NCBI RefSeq assembly: GCF_014652375.1
Contig: NZ_BMYR01000012.1
Coordinates: 1-64,000 of the forward strand
Length of the DNA: 64,000 bases
Reading direction: 5' to 3'
From: Alishewanella tabrizica
Lineage (GTDB): Bacteria > Pseudomonadota > Gammaproteobacteria > Enterobacterales > Alteromonadaceae
Part shown: piece by piece, positions 25,582-33,748 of the stretch
Layout of the letters: the number at the start of each line of letters is the position of its first letter
Numbering within the stretch: the first letter of the stretch is position 1
Notes under the pieces: model-generated
Told to the model about the DNA's origin: nothing
Databases searched by the model: none
What the model saw: only the letters and a program-made list of their open reading frames with translations
Program-made: the position numbers and the translations under genes

Positions 25582-26803
25582 CAATGTCTCTACGCTCAAC
25601 GTGTTGCTCTACGGTGAACCCATTGCAACGATTACCAACGTGGGCAATGACAGAACGCTTTTTGCCTTTACGGATTCGTACATTGATGACGAAGCGCGGC
25701 CTGTGTTAGGGCTGGGTTTTAAAGATTCGCTGGGTGGCTTGCTGACTAACTTCAAACCGACGCAAACTAAGTTAACACCGTTTTTCTCCAACCTTTTGCC
25801 AGAAGAAACCATGCGTCATTACCTAGCCGAGCGTGCCGGTGTGAACCCCGCACGTGAGTTTTTTTTGTTGTGGGTATTAGGGCAGGATTTAGCTGGCGCG
25901 ATCACGGTTGAACCCGCCGATGGCGAAGCGCTGCCGCCTAATGTGCAGCAAGGCGCTGAAGGTAAAATGAAAACTGAAGCGCCAATGCGTTTTTCATTAG
26001 CGGGTGTACAGTTGAAGTTTTCAGCCGTACAACAGGCAAGCGGTGGTTTGACTATTCCAGCAACCGGTCAGGGTGGTTCTTGGATTGTGAAATTGCCGTC
26101 GTCTCGCTTTGACGCTGTGCCAGAAAATGAATATTCGATGATGGAGCTGGCTCGAATGTTGGGAATGGATGTGCCAGAAACACAGCTACTCCCCATTAAC
26201 CAGATTGCTAATATCCCAGATGGCATTGGCAAATATGGTGACTCTTTTAAAAATGCTCAGGCGTTTGTGATCAAGCGCTTTGATCGTGCAGGTGAGCAAG
26301 CCGTACACATTGAAGATTTTGCGCAAGTGTTTGGCGTTTATCCGCAAGATAAATACAAAAAAGCCAGTATGCGCAATATTGCTCAGGTTATCGGCATCGA
26401 AGGTCAAGACAAGGACATTGCCGAATTTACCCGCAGATTGGTATTTAATACGTTAATTGGCAATGCCGATATGCATTTGAAAAATTGGTCTGTGATCTAC
26501 AAAGACAAGCGCACAGCATCGATTGCACCTGCTTACGACTTTGTCTCAACCATTCCTTATATCCCCGATGATAGTGCGTCGCTGAAGGTTAGCCGAAGCA
26601 AAAAATTCAGTGATTTCACGCTGGATGAATTATCACACCTAGCGGCTAAAGCTATGCTGCCAGAGAAATTAGTGTTGGATACGGCTAAGCAAACCGTAGC
26701 AGGCTTCCACGAGGTATGGGCAAAAGAAAAAACGCATTTAGCGCTTACCAAGTCGATGATTGAGGTGATAGATACACACTTACGCAGCATACCACTGCGC
26801 TAG
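25571..26803 (+). CDS. hipA: HipA-family serine/threonine kinase toxin
   Basis: A 410-aa protein with both HipA domains. The N-terminal part has the GLLTNFKPTQTK-SNLLPEE region and SLAGVQLKF (142-150), the conserved S-x-A/G-V-Q-x-K strand. The kinase core has the catalytic NADMHLKNW (298-306, Asp300) and the metal-binding Asp in APAYDFVST (Asp323). All key residues appear intact. HipA of E. coli phosphorylates glutamyl-tRNA synthetase and causes dormancy; the target here may differ. The gene overlaps hipB. Confidence 0.9.
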   Translation: MMTNNVSTLNVLLYGEPIATITNVGNDRTLFAFTDSYIDDEARPVLGLGFKDSLGGLLTNFKPTQTKLTPFFSNLLPEETMRHYLAERAGVNPAREFFLLWVLGQDLAGAITVEPADGEALPPNVQQGAEGKMKTEAPMRFSLAGVQLKFSAVQQASGGLTIPATGQGGSWIVKLPSSRFDAVPENEYSMMELARMLGMDVPETQLLPINQIANIPDGIGKYGDSFKNAQAFVIKRFDRAGEQAVHIEDFAQVFGVYPQDKYKKASMRNIAQVIGIEGQDKDIAEFTRRLVFNTLIGNADMHLKNWSVIYKDKRTASIAPAYDFVSTIPYIPDDSASLKVSRSKKFSDFTLDELSHLAAKAMLPEKLVLDTAKQTVAGFHEVWAKEKTHLALTKSMIEVIDTHLRSIPLR

Positions 26804-27011
26804 AATAAAAACCGACAGGTACGGAAAGGCAGAGGCATTGCACAATACTGGTTTATTACCATCCATCCGTTAGAGTCGTGTACTGTTTCCAAAGCAACGC
26901 AAAATCCTGACACATTTTGGTAAGGACTTGTTGTTGGCTATGAAACGACGTGGTTTTACAAAAAAAAGCTGCTGTGTGAGCGCACTGGCTTTGATAATAA
27001 AACCGTGACAT
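26804..27011. other. Convergent gap after hipA with a possible gene scrap
   Basis: The 208 bp between hipA and the convergent ATPase gene hold no full gene. One plus-strand frame reads GYETTWFYKKKLLCERTGFDNKT, ending near 27041, and looks protein-like, but I cannot assign it to a family. It may be a remnant of an older inserted gene. Confidence 0.25.
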
Positions 27012-28331
27012 TTACCATCTCTGTGGTAAATATTGTGTGAAGTACAAAGGCATCACGATATTGGTTTGTTCTATCGCTGATGAGCCTTGTGTGCCCGTTA
27101 ACTTAAAGGTTTTACTGGGTGCACACTTTTCGACGTAGGATGCCAAGGATTTTGCTTTTGTGCGTTTACCACTTTTGACTTCGACAGGGACTATATCGCC
27201 TTCATTTGTTGCCAAAATAAATTCGATTTCAGCGCGGGCGTCATGCCATGAATAGCTTGGGTCAACACCAATAGCAGTGAGCTCTTGTTGTGCAAAGTTT
27301 TCAGCCACGTAACCTTTGTATTCATAGTTTTGCTGCTTAATCTCTTTATAACTGCTGCCTAGCATATGATTGAGCAGGCCCACATCAAACAGAAACAGTT
27401 TAACCATATTGTCTTTTTTATAGGCCGCCAACGGAGATTTCGGTAATCCTTCAATAGGGTAGTTTGGCAAAGCTAAGCGGCAGCAGTTAAGCCAATGGAT
27501 CGCGGTTTCAAAATCGCTATAACGAGATTTACGCTCATGCACATGCTTAAATTTAAAGCGTTTAACCGACTCATCGCTGACAAGTGATAGCTGGGCTGGA
27601 ATGCTATTAAACACCGATTCAATCAGTGTGGCATCGACCTTGCCCGCGTACTTACCAAAATCGCGGCGATAACCTGCAACTAAATCGGCATGAATTTTTG
27701 TGACTTTTTCAACCCGCTCTAAAATGCTTGAATCCTTAAACTGATACCAAGCAGAAACGGCTTCCGGCATACCACCGGTAAAAAAGTAGTCTGTTAGTTT
27801 ATCCATCAATTTAGTGTGCACTGCCGGTGTGCTGGCTTGACTATCAAATGCTTTGATCAGTGCTTGCTCGTTGGATGCATAAATAAATTCTTGGAAGGTC
27901 AGTGGTCGTAAATTGTATTGTTCTACCTTGCCCACAGGGAAGGTGTTAAGCAAACCAATGTTCGAACCGCTGGCTGCGACAAAATAGGACGGCGCTTTTT
28001 CGGCAAAATATTTAAGCGAAGTTACGGCACGTTCACACTCGCCAATTTCATCTAATATCAGCAGGTCGGTTGCTGGGTTGAACGCTTGGTTGGTTAACAA
28101 CTCAATGTTCATTAATAGCTCGTCGGGTGACAGTGAGCCAGCGAACGCTTCTTTGTAAGCGGGATTTTCAAGAAAGTCGATACGCAGGATGTTGGCAAAG
28201 GTGTTACCAAACAACTCTTGCAGCAGATAGGTTTTACCTGTTTGCCTTGCGCCGTCAATCAATAATGGCTTGCGCACAGGTTGATTTTTCCATGCTATTA
28301 GGGCGTTAAGTAAGTTGCGCTGCATTGTCAT
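27012..28331 (-). CDS. AAA_14/DUF4143 family ATPase
   Basis: A 439-aa protein. The N-terminal P-loop is LLIDGARQTGKTYLLQ (about residues 22-37), with a Walker B LLILDEIGEC and sensor-like AASGSNIGLL. The C-terminal part is a DUF4143 domain with a PD-(D/E)xK nuclease-like core (AEIEFIL...IVPVEVKSG: Glu-Val-Lys). These solitary ATPases are common in mobile DNA and their role is not established; defence or toxin-like functions have been suggested by context only. Its promoter carries an unusual duplicated palindromic box (28378-28433). A start at the third codon (28325) is possible. Confidence 0.85.
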   Translation of the reverse strand: MTMQRNLLNALIAWKNQPVRKPLLIDGARQTGKTYLLQELFGNTFANILRIDFLENPAYKEAFAGSLSPDELLMNIELLTNQAFNPATDLLILDEIGECERAVTSLKYFAEKAPSYFVAASGSNIGLLNTFPVGKVEQYNLRPLTFQEFIYASNEQALIKAFDSQASTPAVHTKLMDKLTDYFFTGGMPEAVSAWYQFKDSSILERVEKVTKIHADLVAGYRRDFGKYAGKVDATLIESVFNSIPAQLSLVSDESVKRFKFKHVHERKSRYSDFETAIHWLNCCRLALPNYPIEGLPKSPLAAYKKDNMVKLFLFDVGLLNHMLGSSYKEIKQQNYEYKGYVAENFAQQELTAIGVDPSYSWHDARAEIEFILATNEGDIVPVEVKSGKRTKAKSLASYVEKCAPSKTFKLTGTQGSSAIEQTNIVMPLYFTQYLPQRW

Positions 28332-28377
28332 TTCCCGCCAATTAAGATTGCTTACGGCCTATACTATAACTCAAATT

Positions 28378-28433
28378 ACACTTTTACGCGCATAAAAATG
28401 CGGAATTTTACATTTTTACGCGCATAAAAGTGT
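28378..28433. promoter_or_regulatory. Paired TTTTACGCGCATAAAA boxes upstream of the DUF4143 ATPase
   Basis: A perfect 16-bp sequence, TTTTACGCGCATAAAA, occurs at 28382-28397 and again at 28414-28429, 32 bp apart (about three helical turns). The 23-bp segments around them (28378-28400 and 28411-28433) are also near-perfect inverted repeats of each other, because the box itself has TTTTA/TAAAA ends. They lie 47-102 bp before the ATPase start. This looks like a two-site operator on one face of the helix; the binding protein is unknown. Confidence 0.65.
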
Positions 28434-28480
28434 AGAATAGTGGCCGTTTGCATTCAGGAATTGACATTGTCGCCTTAGTT

Positions 28481-29395
28481 TCAAAACGCATGCCGCTTAA
28501 CCTCATCCAAATTCGCTACCATAATCTGCTGCGCCTCTGGGCGCGCTTCTATTTTGGCTAAATCTAGGTTTAGCGCCTGCACGGCATAAGGCACCAATGC
28601 AGAGCGCACGGAGAACACCCGTTTGCCGTGTTGCATATTGTAATCTTCGGCGATAATGGCTTTTTGATAGTCGGTTAAGCGGGAATCGGGTACCAGCACG
28701 ATATCAATAGTGCTATTCCAGCGATCATCGTGTTCTTTTGTCATCTCGGCATCACCTTCAATGCCATTGATGCCGCGAAAGCGGCTTAATACAAAATCGC
28801 GAAAATCGCGGTTCTTCTCACAGTAAGCGCGCACATGCCAGCGAAGTGGCGTGCAAACCAGCGTATGCGGGGCAATAATACGGCTTTCTTCATCTGGGCT
28901 GGTAAGCGACACATAACCCATATCAATCTTTTTACCGTCGCGCGCGGCCTGCACCAGTGCCCGCAGAATATCCGGGTTTACCTGACGCAGTGGGGGCGTG
29001 AGCATTTCGGTATGGGCAAAGCCTAAATCGAGCTGGCTAAAGGTGTGGGCAAAATCTTTGGTGCTGGCCAGCGCATGCAGGTATTCATCCGCCAGGCCGC
29101 TGGTGACTTTGGGGGTAAAATTGGCAGCCGGTTTATAACCTTTTAGCTTGCGGTCGTACACCAGATTATCGGGCGCAATATCGCGCATATAAGCATTTAA
29201 ATCTTTGGAAGCCTGCTGGCGCGCAATACCAAAGCTATTGCATAAATGCTTGGTGGTTAACCGGCCTTCCCATAGCGCGACAATTTCAATCAGCCGGTAA
29301 CGCATTAACAGCTCCCAGCGCAGCGGCCAGCCACTGGCGTCTAGGCTACTACGGCTATCTGTTGAAAGTGCGGGCTGTGGTTGATGGTTTTGCAT
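28481..29395 (-). CDS. WYL-domain transcriptional regulator, CapW/BrxR-like
   Basis: A 304-aa protein. Residues about 25-95 form a winged HTH with the pattern RYRLIEIVALWEGRLTTKHL then FGIARQQASKDLNAY, characteristic of the BrxR/CapW branch that represses phage-defence operons. A WYL domain follows at about 140-220 (PHTLVCTPLRWHVRAYCEKN, FRDFVLSRFRGI), then a WCX-like C-terminal part. I use the ATG at 29395 because GGAG lies 5 nt upstream; a GTG at 29431 is possible. The gene is downstream of a 101-aa partner and divergent from the gene at 30073. No known defence operon is directly attached. Confidence 0.88.
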   Translation of the reverse strand: MQNHQPQPALSTDSRSSLDASGWPLRWELLMRYRLIEIVALWEGRLTTKHLCNSFGIARQQASKDLNAYMRDIAPDNLVYDRKLKGYKPAANFTPKVTSGLADEYLHALASTKDFAHTFSQLDLGFAHTEMLTPPLRQVNPDILRALVQAARDGKKIDMGYVSLTSPDEESRIIAPHTLVCTPLRWHVRAYCEKNRDFRDFVLSRFRGINGIEGDAEMTKEHDDRWNSTIDIVLVPDSRLTDYQKAIIAEDYNMQHGKRVFSVRSALVPYAVQALNLDLAKIEARPEAQQIMVANLDEVKRHAF

Positions 29396-29449
29396 ATAAA
29401 CTCCTGTAAGATATGTCTGATTAGCATACACACATGCGTTAACTAATTT

Positions 29450-29755
29450 CTAGGCTTCAACCGTTGCTGCAGTTAAGGTGGCAATTGGCCAAGCTAAATT
29501 AAACTGCTGAAGAATAGCTTGCTCCGCCGCTAACCACTTGCAAAAGTTATCCACCTTTAAGCTATAAGGAATGGCCAGCACATAATACTCATAACCTAAA
29601 TAAACTAAATCGGCATAACGCCAAATACGCCCAGCATACACCACTTTATCCTGTCTTGCTGTTGCTAAGTGCTCAATAGCATTCATAGTTTTACATAGCT
29701 CTTGTAAACGTATTAGCCGGGGTAAATCTTCAGCGCGAATAGGTTGGTTGTTCAT
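29450..29755 (-). CDS. Hypothetical 101-aa partner of the WYL regulator
   Basis: I do not recognise the family. It is a small soluble protein: an N-terminal helical part (RAEDLPRLIRLQELCKTMNAIEHLATA) is followed by a strand-rich region rich in Tyr (KVVYAGRIWRYADLVYLGYEYYVLAIPY). The ATG at 29755 has GAG nearby. The gene is 54 bp upstream of the WYL regulator on the same strand. A truncated copy of the same pair, in the same order, survives at 20171-20492, so the two genes travel together. Confidence 0.65.
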   Translation of the reverse strand: MNNQPIRAEDLPRLIRLQELCKTMNAIEHLATARQDKVVYAGRIWRYADLVYLGYEYYVLAIPYSLKVDNFCKWLAAEQAILQQFNLAWPIATLTAATVEA

Positions 29756-30060
29756 GGTTAGCTCGCTTGATGTTTGGGTATACGCCAACTCTAAGCCAGT
29801 GTGCGAATGTCTTAAAGGGCTTGGCGCAAACGCTTAAAAACATCTGCCTGAAAAACATACACTGAGTACCTGCACAGTATGGCGTGAAAAAAGAAACAGC
29901 CTAAGATGATGACTCACGGATGATATGTCATTAACCATGACAGGGTATGGACAAACTAGCAGGACGCTACTGGCAAGGATGCTTCTTGTAAGGAAGCAAG
30001 TAGCAAGGATGCTATTCGCTTGGATGCGCAGGGACAAACAGGCAAGGATGCCAATTACCA
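29756..30060. repeat. Duplicated control region, copy 2, with GCAAGGATGC boxes
   Basis: This divergent intergenic region is homologous to 20493-20760. It contains the TGTCAT-TAACC-ATGACA palindrome at 29926-29942 and three exact GCAAGGATGC decamers at 29973-29982, 30003-30012 and 30042-30051, plus degenerate ones between. The first two exact copies are 30 bp apart and the second and third 39 bp. Copy 1 has only one exact decamer. The region should carry the promoters of the WYL pair and of the gene at 30073. Confidence 0.8.
29926..29942. promoter_or_regulatory. Candidate WYL-regulator operator, copy 2
   Basis: The inverted repeat TGTCAT-N5-ATGACA lies in the gap between the live WYL pair and the gene at 30073 and is identical to the site at 20663-20679. 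Conservation in both copies of a diverged duplication argues for function; binding by the WYL protein is inferred. Confidence 0.5.
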
Positions 30061-30072
30061 AAGGAGGCTTAA

Positions 30073-30384
30073 ATGAGTGTGCTACAGCAAGACCTATTCT
30101 TAATAACCTTAGAAGCGCAATTTCGCGATCTATTTCAAGCCAGCAAAGCGGGTAAAGATAACCACGAACAACGCTTGCGCGCACAGGGCTTTATTCATGC
30201 CGGTGAGCTATTACAGCTATGCAGCCGCCAACAAGTGCAGCAATTAATGGAAAAGGCACACATAGAGGTATTTGGGATCAGCATTGCCGAACGCAAGCCC
30301 TCAGCCCAAGCGCGCCGCCAGCAAGCGTTGCAGTTGGGCGATTATGCTTACTTTGAAGAGCCAGCATTTAATCGGTTTTCTTGA
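30073..30384 (+). CDS. Hypothetical protein, 103 aa, divergent from the WYL pair
   Basis: I do not recognise this protein. It looks soluble and largely helical (ITLEAQFRDLFQASKAG, then LRAQGFIHAGELLQLCSRQQVQQLMEKAH), with a C-terminal basic stretch (KPSAQARRQQALQLGD). It resembles the small proteins often annotated next to plasmid or integron genes but without a family. The ATG at 30073 has an excellent AAGGAGG ribosome site, so expression is likely. It lies just after the three GCAAGGATGC boxes. It is not similar to the 83-aa protein in the equivalent place at 20803. Confidence 0.6.
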   Translation: MSVLQQDLFLITLEAQFRDLFQASKAGKDNHEQRLRAQGFIHAGELLQLCSRQQVQQLMEKAHIEVFGISIAERKPSAQARRQQALQLGDYAYFEEPAFNRFS

Positions 30385-30498
30385 TCTAAATTCTTGGTAT
30401 CTGTAAAAATACAAAGATATGCCATGTTAATTAAACTAGAACATTCTAAAAAAATATTACTTCTAAGCGCTAGAAATAACAAGCTGCCGATAATCTTT

Positions 30499-30575
30499 GC
30501 ATATTGCATATTGCATATTGCATATTGCATATTGCATATTGCATATTGCATATTGCATATTGCATATTGCGTATT
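30499..30575. repeat. 7-bp tandem repeat (GCATATT) x10 plus one degenerate unit
   Basis: Ten perfect head-to-tail copies of GCATATT run from 30499 to 30568, followed by GCGTATT at 30569-30575. The array is intergenic, between the end of the 103-aa gene and the end of the methyltransferase gene. With perfect units and a non-triplet period it should vary in copy number between isolates. The short reading frames that pass through it are repeat artefacts. Confidence 0.95.
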
Positions 30576-30595
30576 TCGGGATGATCCGGCCAGCG

Positions 30596-30655
30596 ATTTC
30601 GGCATAAGGCACCAGTGCTGAGCGCACATGCCAGCGTATGCGGCGCAATAATCAA
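30596..30655 (-). pseudogene. Scar of a third WYL-regulator copy
   Basis: Directly after the 7-bp repeats, three short blocks match the live WYL gene in order but with gaps: GGCATAAGGCACCAGTGC then GAGCGCAC (compare 28583-28610), ATGCCAGCG (compare 28836-28844) and TATGCGGCGCAATAAT (compare 28863-28879). This is best read as a heavily deleted third copy of the regulator gene. Confidence 0.65.
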
Positions 30656-30701
30656 ATCAACCAAATGAGAGAAGCAGAGGAGGTTTCTCTCACATAGCAT
30701 G

Positions 30702-31946
30702 CTAGATTTTTTCGATGTCATTTAGTAAACGAACTAAAGCCCGACCGAGAGCCGCTGCCATATTTACTGGCACTGCATTACCAATTTGTTTATACGCTGC
30801 ATTCATTGACCCTTTAAATTCCCAACTATCTGGAAATGTTTGAATACGCGCATATTCTCGCACTTGCAAAGGTCGTGTTTCGATTGGATGACATCGTTCA
30901 GTTTGTTTTTGAGCAGGTGAGGTAGTCAATGTTAAGCTCGGCTCACCTAGGGATAGTCGTCTTGCCATTCCAGTTTTACCGCCACTAAGAAAATAGCTCC
31001 CTTGCATATACTCTCGTTGTAAAGTATCTGGTAAATCCCGCCAATAACCGCCTTGTGGGACGTACTTTAATATATCTTGTTTTCTTTTGGGGTATAATTG
31101 GCCTTCCGATACTGGAACATCAGAGTTATATAATTCGCCCTTATAAAAAGCATCTGCTAATGTCATAATCCGCTGGTATGGTGAAGGCCAAATAAACTGT
31201 ACTTTTTTTGCAAAATCTTTTCGTATGCCTACAAGTATTAAACGCTCCCTTTTTTGCGGCACTTTATAGAAAATTGCTTTTAATACTTTAGGATCTACAA
31301 GCTCATATCCGAGCTCATCTATTACATTCTTAATTGTTTCTAAAGTCTTACCATTTTCATGTGTTAGCAGTGCCCTAACATTTTCAGCCATAAAGACTTT
31401 TGGCTGGAGCTCATTAATTGCTCTTGCCATCTCAAAAAACAAAGTGCCACGTGTGTCTTCAAATCCTAAACTTTTACCTGCATATGAAAATGCCTGACAT
31501 GGAAAGCCACCTGTTAAAATGTCTACATTTTCTTTAATAATCTTAAAATCAATATTTGAAATATCGCCTTCGACTACATTCCAGTGAGGTCTATTGTGTC
31601 TTAGTGTTTGACAAGCATATTTATCCAATTCATTTAGAAACACGCTCTCTAGACCTGCTTGCTCCATACCGAGAGCTAAACCTCCTCCCCCAGCGAACAA
31701 CTCTACAAGATTATATTTACGAACTGGTTTTATACTCTGTTCTTGTTCCCAAATTGAGTTTTTAAAAGATTGCAATTCAGGAAGGTGTTCAACTTGCTCA
31801 CTTGAAATCAATCCAGTATATGGATCCGCTTTAAGTTCGCCTTTTGAAAGTCTAGCCTCTATTGCTCTTTTCGGCAAAGATAGAATATCTGCAAGAATTT
31901 CAATGCTATAGTGTTTGCAATGGATGCTATTCTGGGTTTGAAACAT
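30702..31946 (-). CDS. DNA (cytosine-5) methyltransferase of a type II R-M system
   Basis: A 414-aa C5-methyltransferase. Motif I is FAGGGG (84-89), motif IV GGFPCQAFS has catalytic Cys150, motif VI is ENV (188-190), motif VIII is QKRER (231-235), and motif X lies at the C-terminus (GNAVPVN). All catalytic residues are intact. About 75 residues precede motif I and include an HTH-like segment (ILADILSLPKRAIEARLSKG), recalling M.EcoRII/M.SsoII enzymes whose N-terminal domain represses transcription. It is AT-rich, unlike the backbone, and divergent from the nuclease gene at 32420. The recognition sequence cannot be read by eye. Confidence 0.93.
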   Translation of the reverse strand: MFQTQNSIHCKHYSIEILADILSLPKRAIEARLSKGELKADPYTGLISSEQVEHLPELQSFKNSIWEQEQSIKPVRKYNLVELFAGGGGLALGMEQAGLESVFLNELDKYACQTLRHNRPHWNVVEGDISNIDFKIIKENVDILTGGFPCQAFSYAGKSLGFEDTRGTLFFEMARAINELQPKVFMAENVRALLTHENGKTLETIKNVIDELGYELVDPKVLKAIFYKVPQKRERLILVGIRKDFAKKVQFIWPSPYQRIMTLADAFYKGELYNSDVPVSEGQLYPKRKQDILKYVPQGGYWRDLPDTLQREYMQGSYFLSGGKTGMARRLSLGEPSLTLTTSPAQKQTERCHPIETRPLQVREYARIQTFPDSWEFKGSMNAAYKQIGNAVPVNMAAALGRALVRLLNDIEKI

Positions 31947-32419
31947 TTACGTTCTCCTCAATGATGAGGTTTAATTACTGATCCAATATACAGTATTTTT
32001 GCAGTGCGGTCCAGCTTTTTCAAGTAATAGATTCTGAAATTTTGAATCCTTCTGATATAGCTAGGGTTTTTAACGTGCAATATAGTTTAACTGTCCTCCG
32101 GCGTATTATTGCCTGTTTCAGGTTTGAGTGTATAAGTGTAATGACCTTTTAGTCTGATTTAAGATAGTGAAAGTTGATAGATTATTAGTAAGTGGAAGTG
32201 AGTTAAATTCTTAGGGTAAATTTGTGCCTAAAAAAACACTCAAACTACCCATTTGTACATACGGATTGTTGTCAGATACAGCTCTTATGTTCGACTTCTG
32301 TTAAAAAACCTTTTATATGATGGCATGCTTTATGGTATCAATGCATGAAAATCACCTAAACTTTCTGAAGATAATGGTGTATTGATCTCGAAAAGTTAAT
32401 TTTATTTAAATTATTTCGA
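31947..32419. promoter_or_regulatory. Divergent promoter region of the R-M system
   Basis: The 473 bp between the methyltransferase and the nuclease are AT-rich. I find no controller (C) protein gene: the only short frames are under 30 codons and have no HTH pattern. The promoters for both genes must lie here. Confidence 0.45.
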
Positions 32420-33145
32420 ATGGAGTCTAATGCTTTGAGTAAAGAAGTTTTGTTAAATCAGATTACGGCGTATTTTGAACAAAAAATATTTTTGAATCAT
32501 AAAAAAATATCATTAAAGCAAAATGCTCAACTTAAGTCATACAATATTAATCCAATTGTTGTTCGTTATTTGTCAAAAATTCTCGCTGATGGTTTTACTC
32601 CCATGGGTGTTGCAAAGGCGCTGTATTACCCAAGAGTTTTAGGTACTTCGATCAATACATCGTTTGGCGATCGTATCCAAAAGATGTTTGTTGAGTTGGG
32701 GTTGGCCAGAGGCTCGCTAATAAAAGGCATGGATATAGAATTCGAAGATAAGATTGACGGCCGGAGCAAGTGGTGCCAGTTAAAGGCTGGACCAAATACT
32801 ATTAACTCAGAGGATGTGAGGCCTCTTCTTAAGAAGTTTACGACCGTTACCAATCTTGCCAGAACAAACTCGATGCGACTTAATAATAGTGATTTAATCT
32901 TGGGTGTACTTTATGGCACCCGGTCAGAATTAAGTCAGCATTACATTACAATTAATGAACATTACCCTGTAGTTGTTGGTCAAGAGTTCTGGCATCGTTT
33001 GACGGGATATGAAGAATTCTATCGTGAATTAGTTTCTGAGTTAGATAGGTTGATATTTAGCCTTCCTACGGATGACTTCATAAACGAAGGCTGTGCGGCT
33101 TTAGCCCGGGAAATCGAGGCAAGTGGAATTTTAAATGGTAATTAA
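32420..33145 (+). CDS. Probable type II restriction endonuclease, PD-(D/E)XK fold
   Basis: A 241-aa soluble protein next to a C5-methyltransferase. It has a plausible PD-(D/E)xK core: GMDIEFEDKIDGR followed by WCQLKAGPNT (Asp...Gln-Leu-Lys, then Gly-Pro-Asn), the type seen in PmeII/Eco47II-like nucleases, preceded by a helical FGDRIQKMFVELGLA segment. The family is suggested, not proven. It is AT-rich and divergent from its likely partner at 30702. The start ATG at 32420 has no strong ribosome site (GGAG overlaps the codon), and a downstream TTG at 32435 could also serve. Confidence 0.72.
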   Translation: MESNALSKEVLLNQITAYFEQKIFLNHKKISLKQNAQLKSYNINPIVVRYLSKILADGFTPMGVAKALYYPRVLGTSINTSFGDRIQKMFVELGLARGSLIKGMDIEFEDKIDGRSKWCQLKAGPNTINSEDVRPLLKKFTTVTNLARTNSMRLNNSDLILGVLYGTRSELSQHYITINEHYPVVVGQEFWHRLTGYEEFYRELVSELDRLIFSLPTDDFINEGCAALAREIEASGILNGN

Positions 33146-33246
33146 TTTTAATATGCTTGAATTGCAAATGAACTATTGGATTCGCTTTCAATAGGTTGAG
33201 CTATCTAAAAGTTGATTCTTATGAGCGGAAAACGATAAGCAGAACC

Positions 33247-33748
33247 ATGGCCAACCAGTGTGTTACTGCAATGTTAGGTGTGGTCGTGGTTGATACCTGC
33301 ACAGACGGTCAAGCGCGTGTTCAGTGTCGTTTTGAGTCCGATACGTTGTGGCTTTCTCAGGCTGCGATGGCAGGGCTGTATCAGGTGAGTTCACAAGCGA
33401 TTACCCGACATGTGAAAGCTATCTGTTCTGGAGAGGAGCTTGAGAAAAGTTGAACTTGTAAGGATTACTTGCAAGTTCAACTGGAAGGCGGCAGATACGT
33501 AAAGCGTAGTGTTCGCCATTAAAGTCTCCCTGTTATGCTTGCTGTAGAGTAACGCGTTCGATAAACACGTGGTACTCAGTTCCGCCAGTGGGCAACACGA
33601 ATGTTGCAATAATACCTCGTCTATGTGGCGAGATTATGCAGAAGACCAAGCACTGCGCCGTAAACAAGTCTTCTTGCATGATTGGGTTGACAAAATGGAT
33701 CAGTTCTTGAGTTTCAACGATCGGGAAGGTGTGTCATATCACCTATGA
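33247..33748 (+). pseudogene. Broken rhuM-family gene (five in-frame stops plus deletion)
   Basis: The frame starts like RhuM/virulence-associated proteins: FESDTLWLSQAAMAGLYQVS then HVKAI...GEELEKS. At 33451-33453 it meets TGA, but the same frame continues as TCKDYLQVQLEGGRYVKRSV, LPVMLAV and TRGTQFRQWAT, clear RhuM sequence interrupted by four TAA codons up to about 33612. At 33622 the frame shifts and resumes at a C-terminal part (MWRDYAEDQALRRKQ, FLHDWVDKMDQFL), ending with TGA at 33748. The middle of the gene (well over 100 codons) is deleted. The scar ends 3 bp from yicC. Confidence 0.85.

Noticed and set aside
30348-30721. Several short proteins across the GCATATT repeat
   Set aside because: They exist because a 7-bp repeat without stops is open in several frames on both strands.
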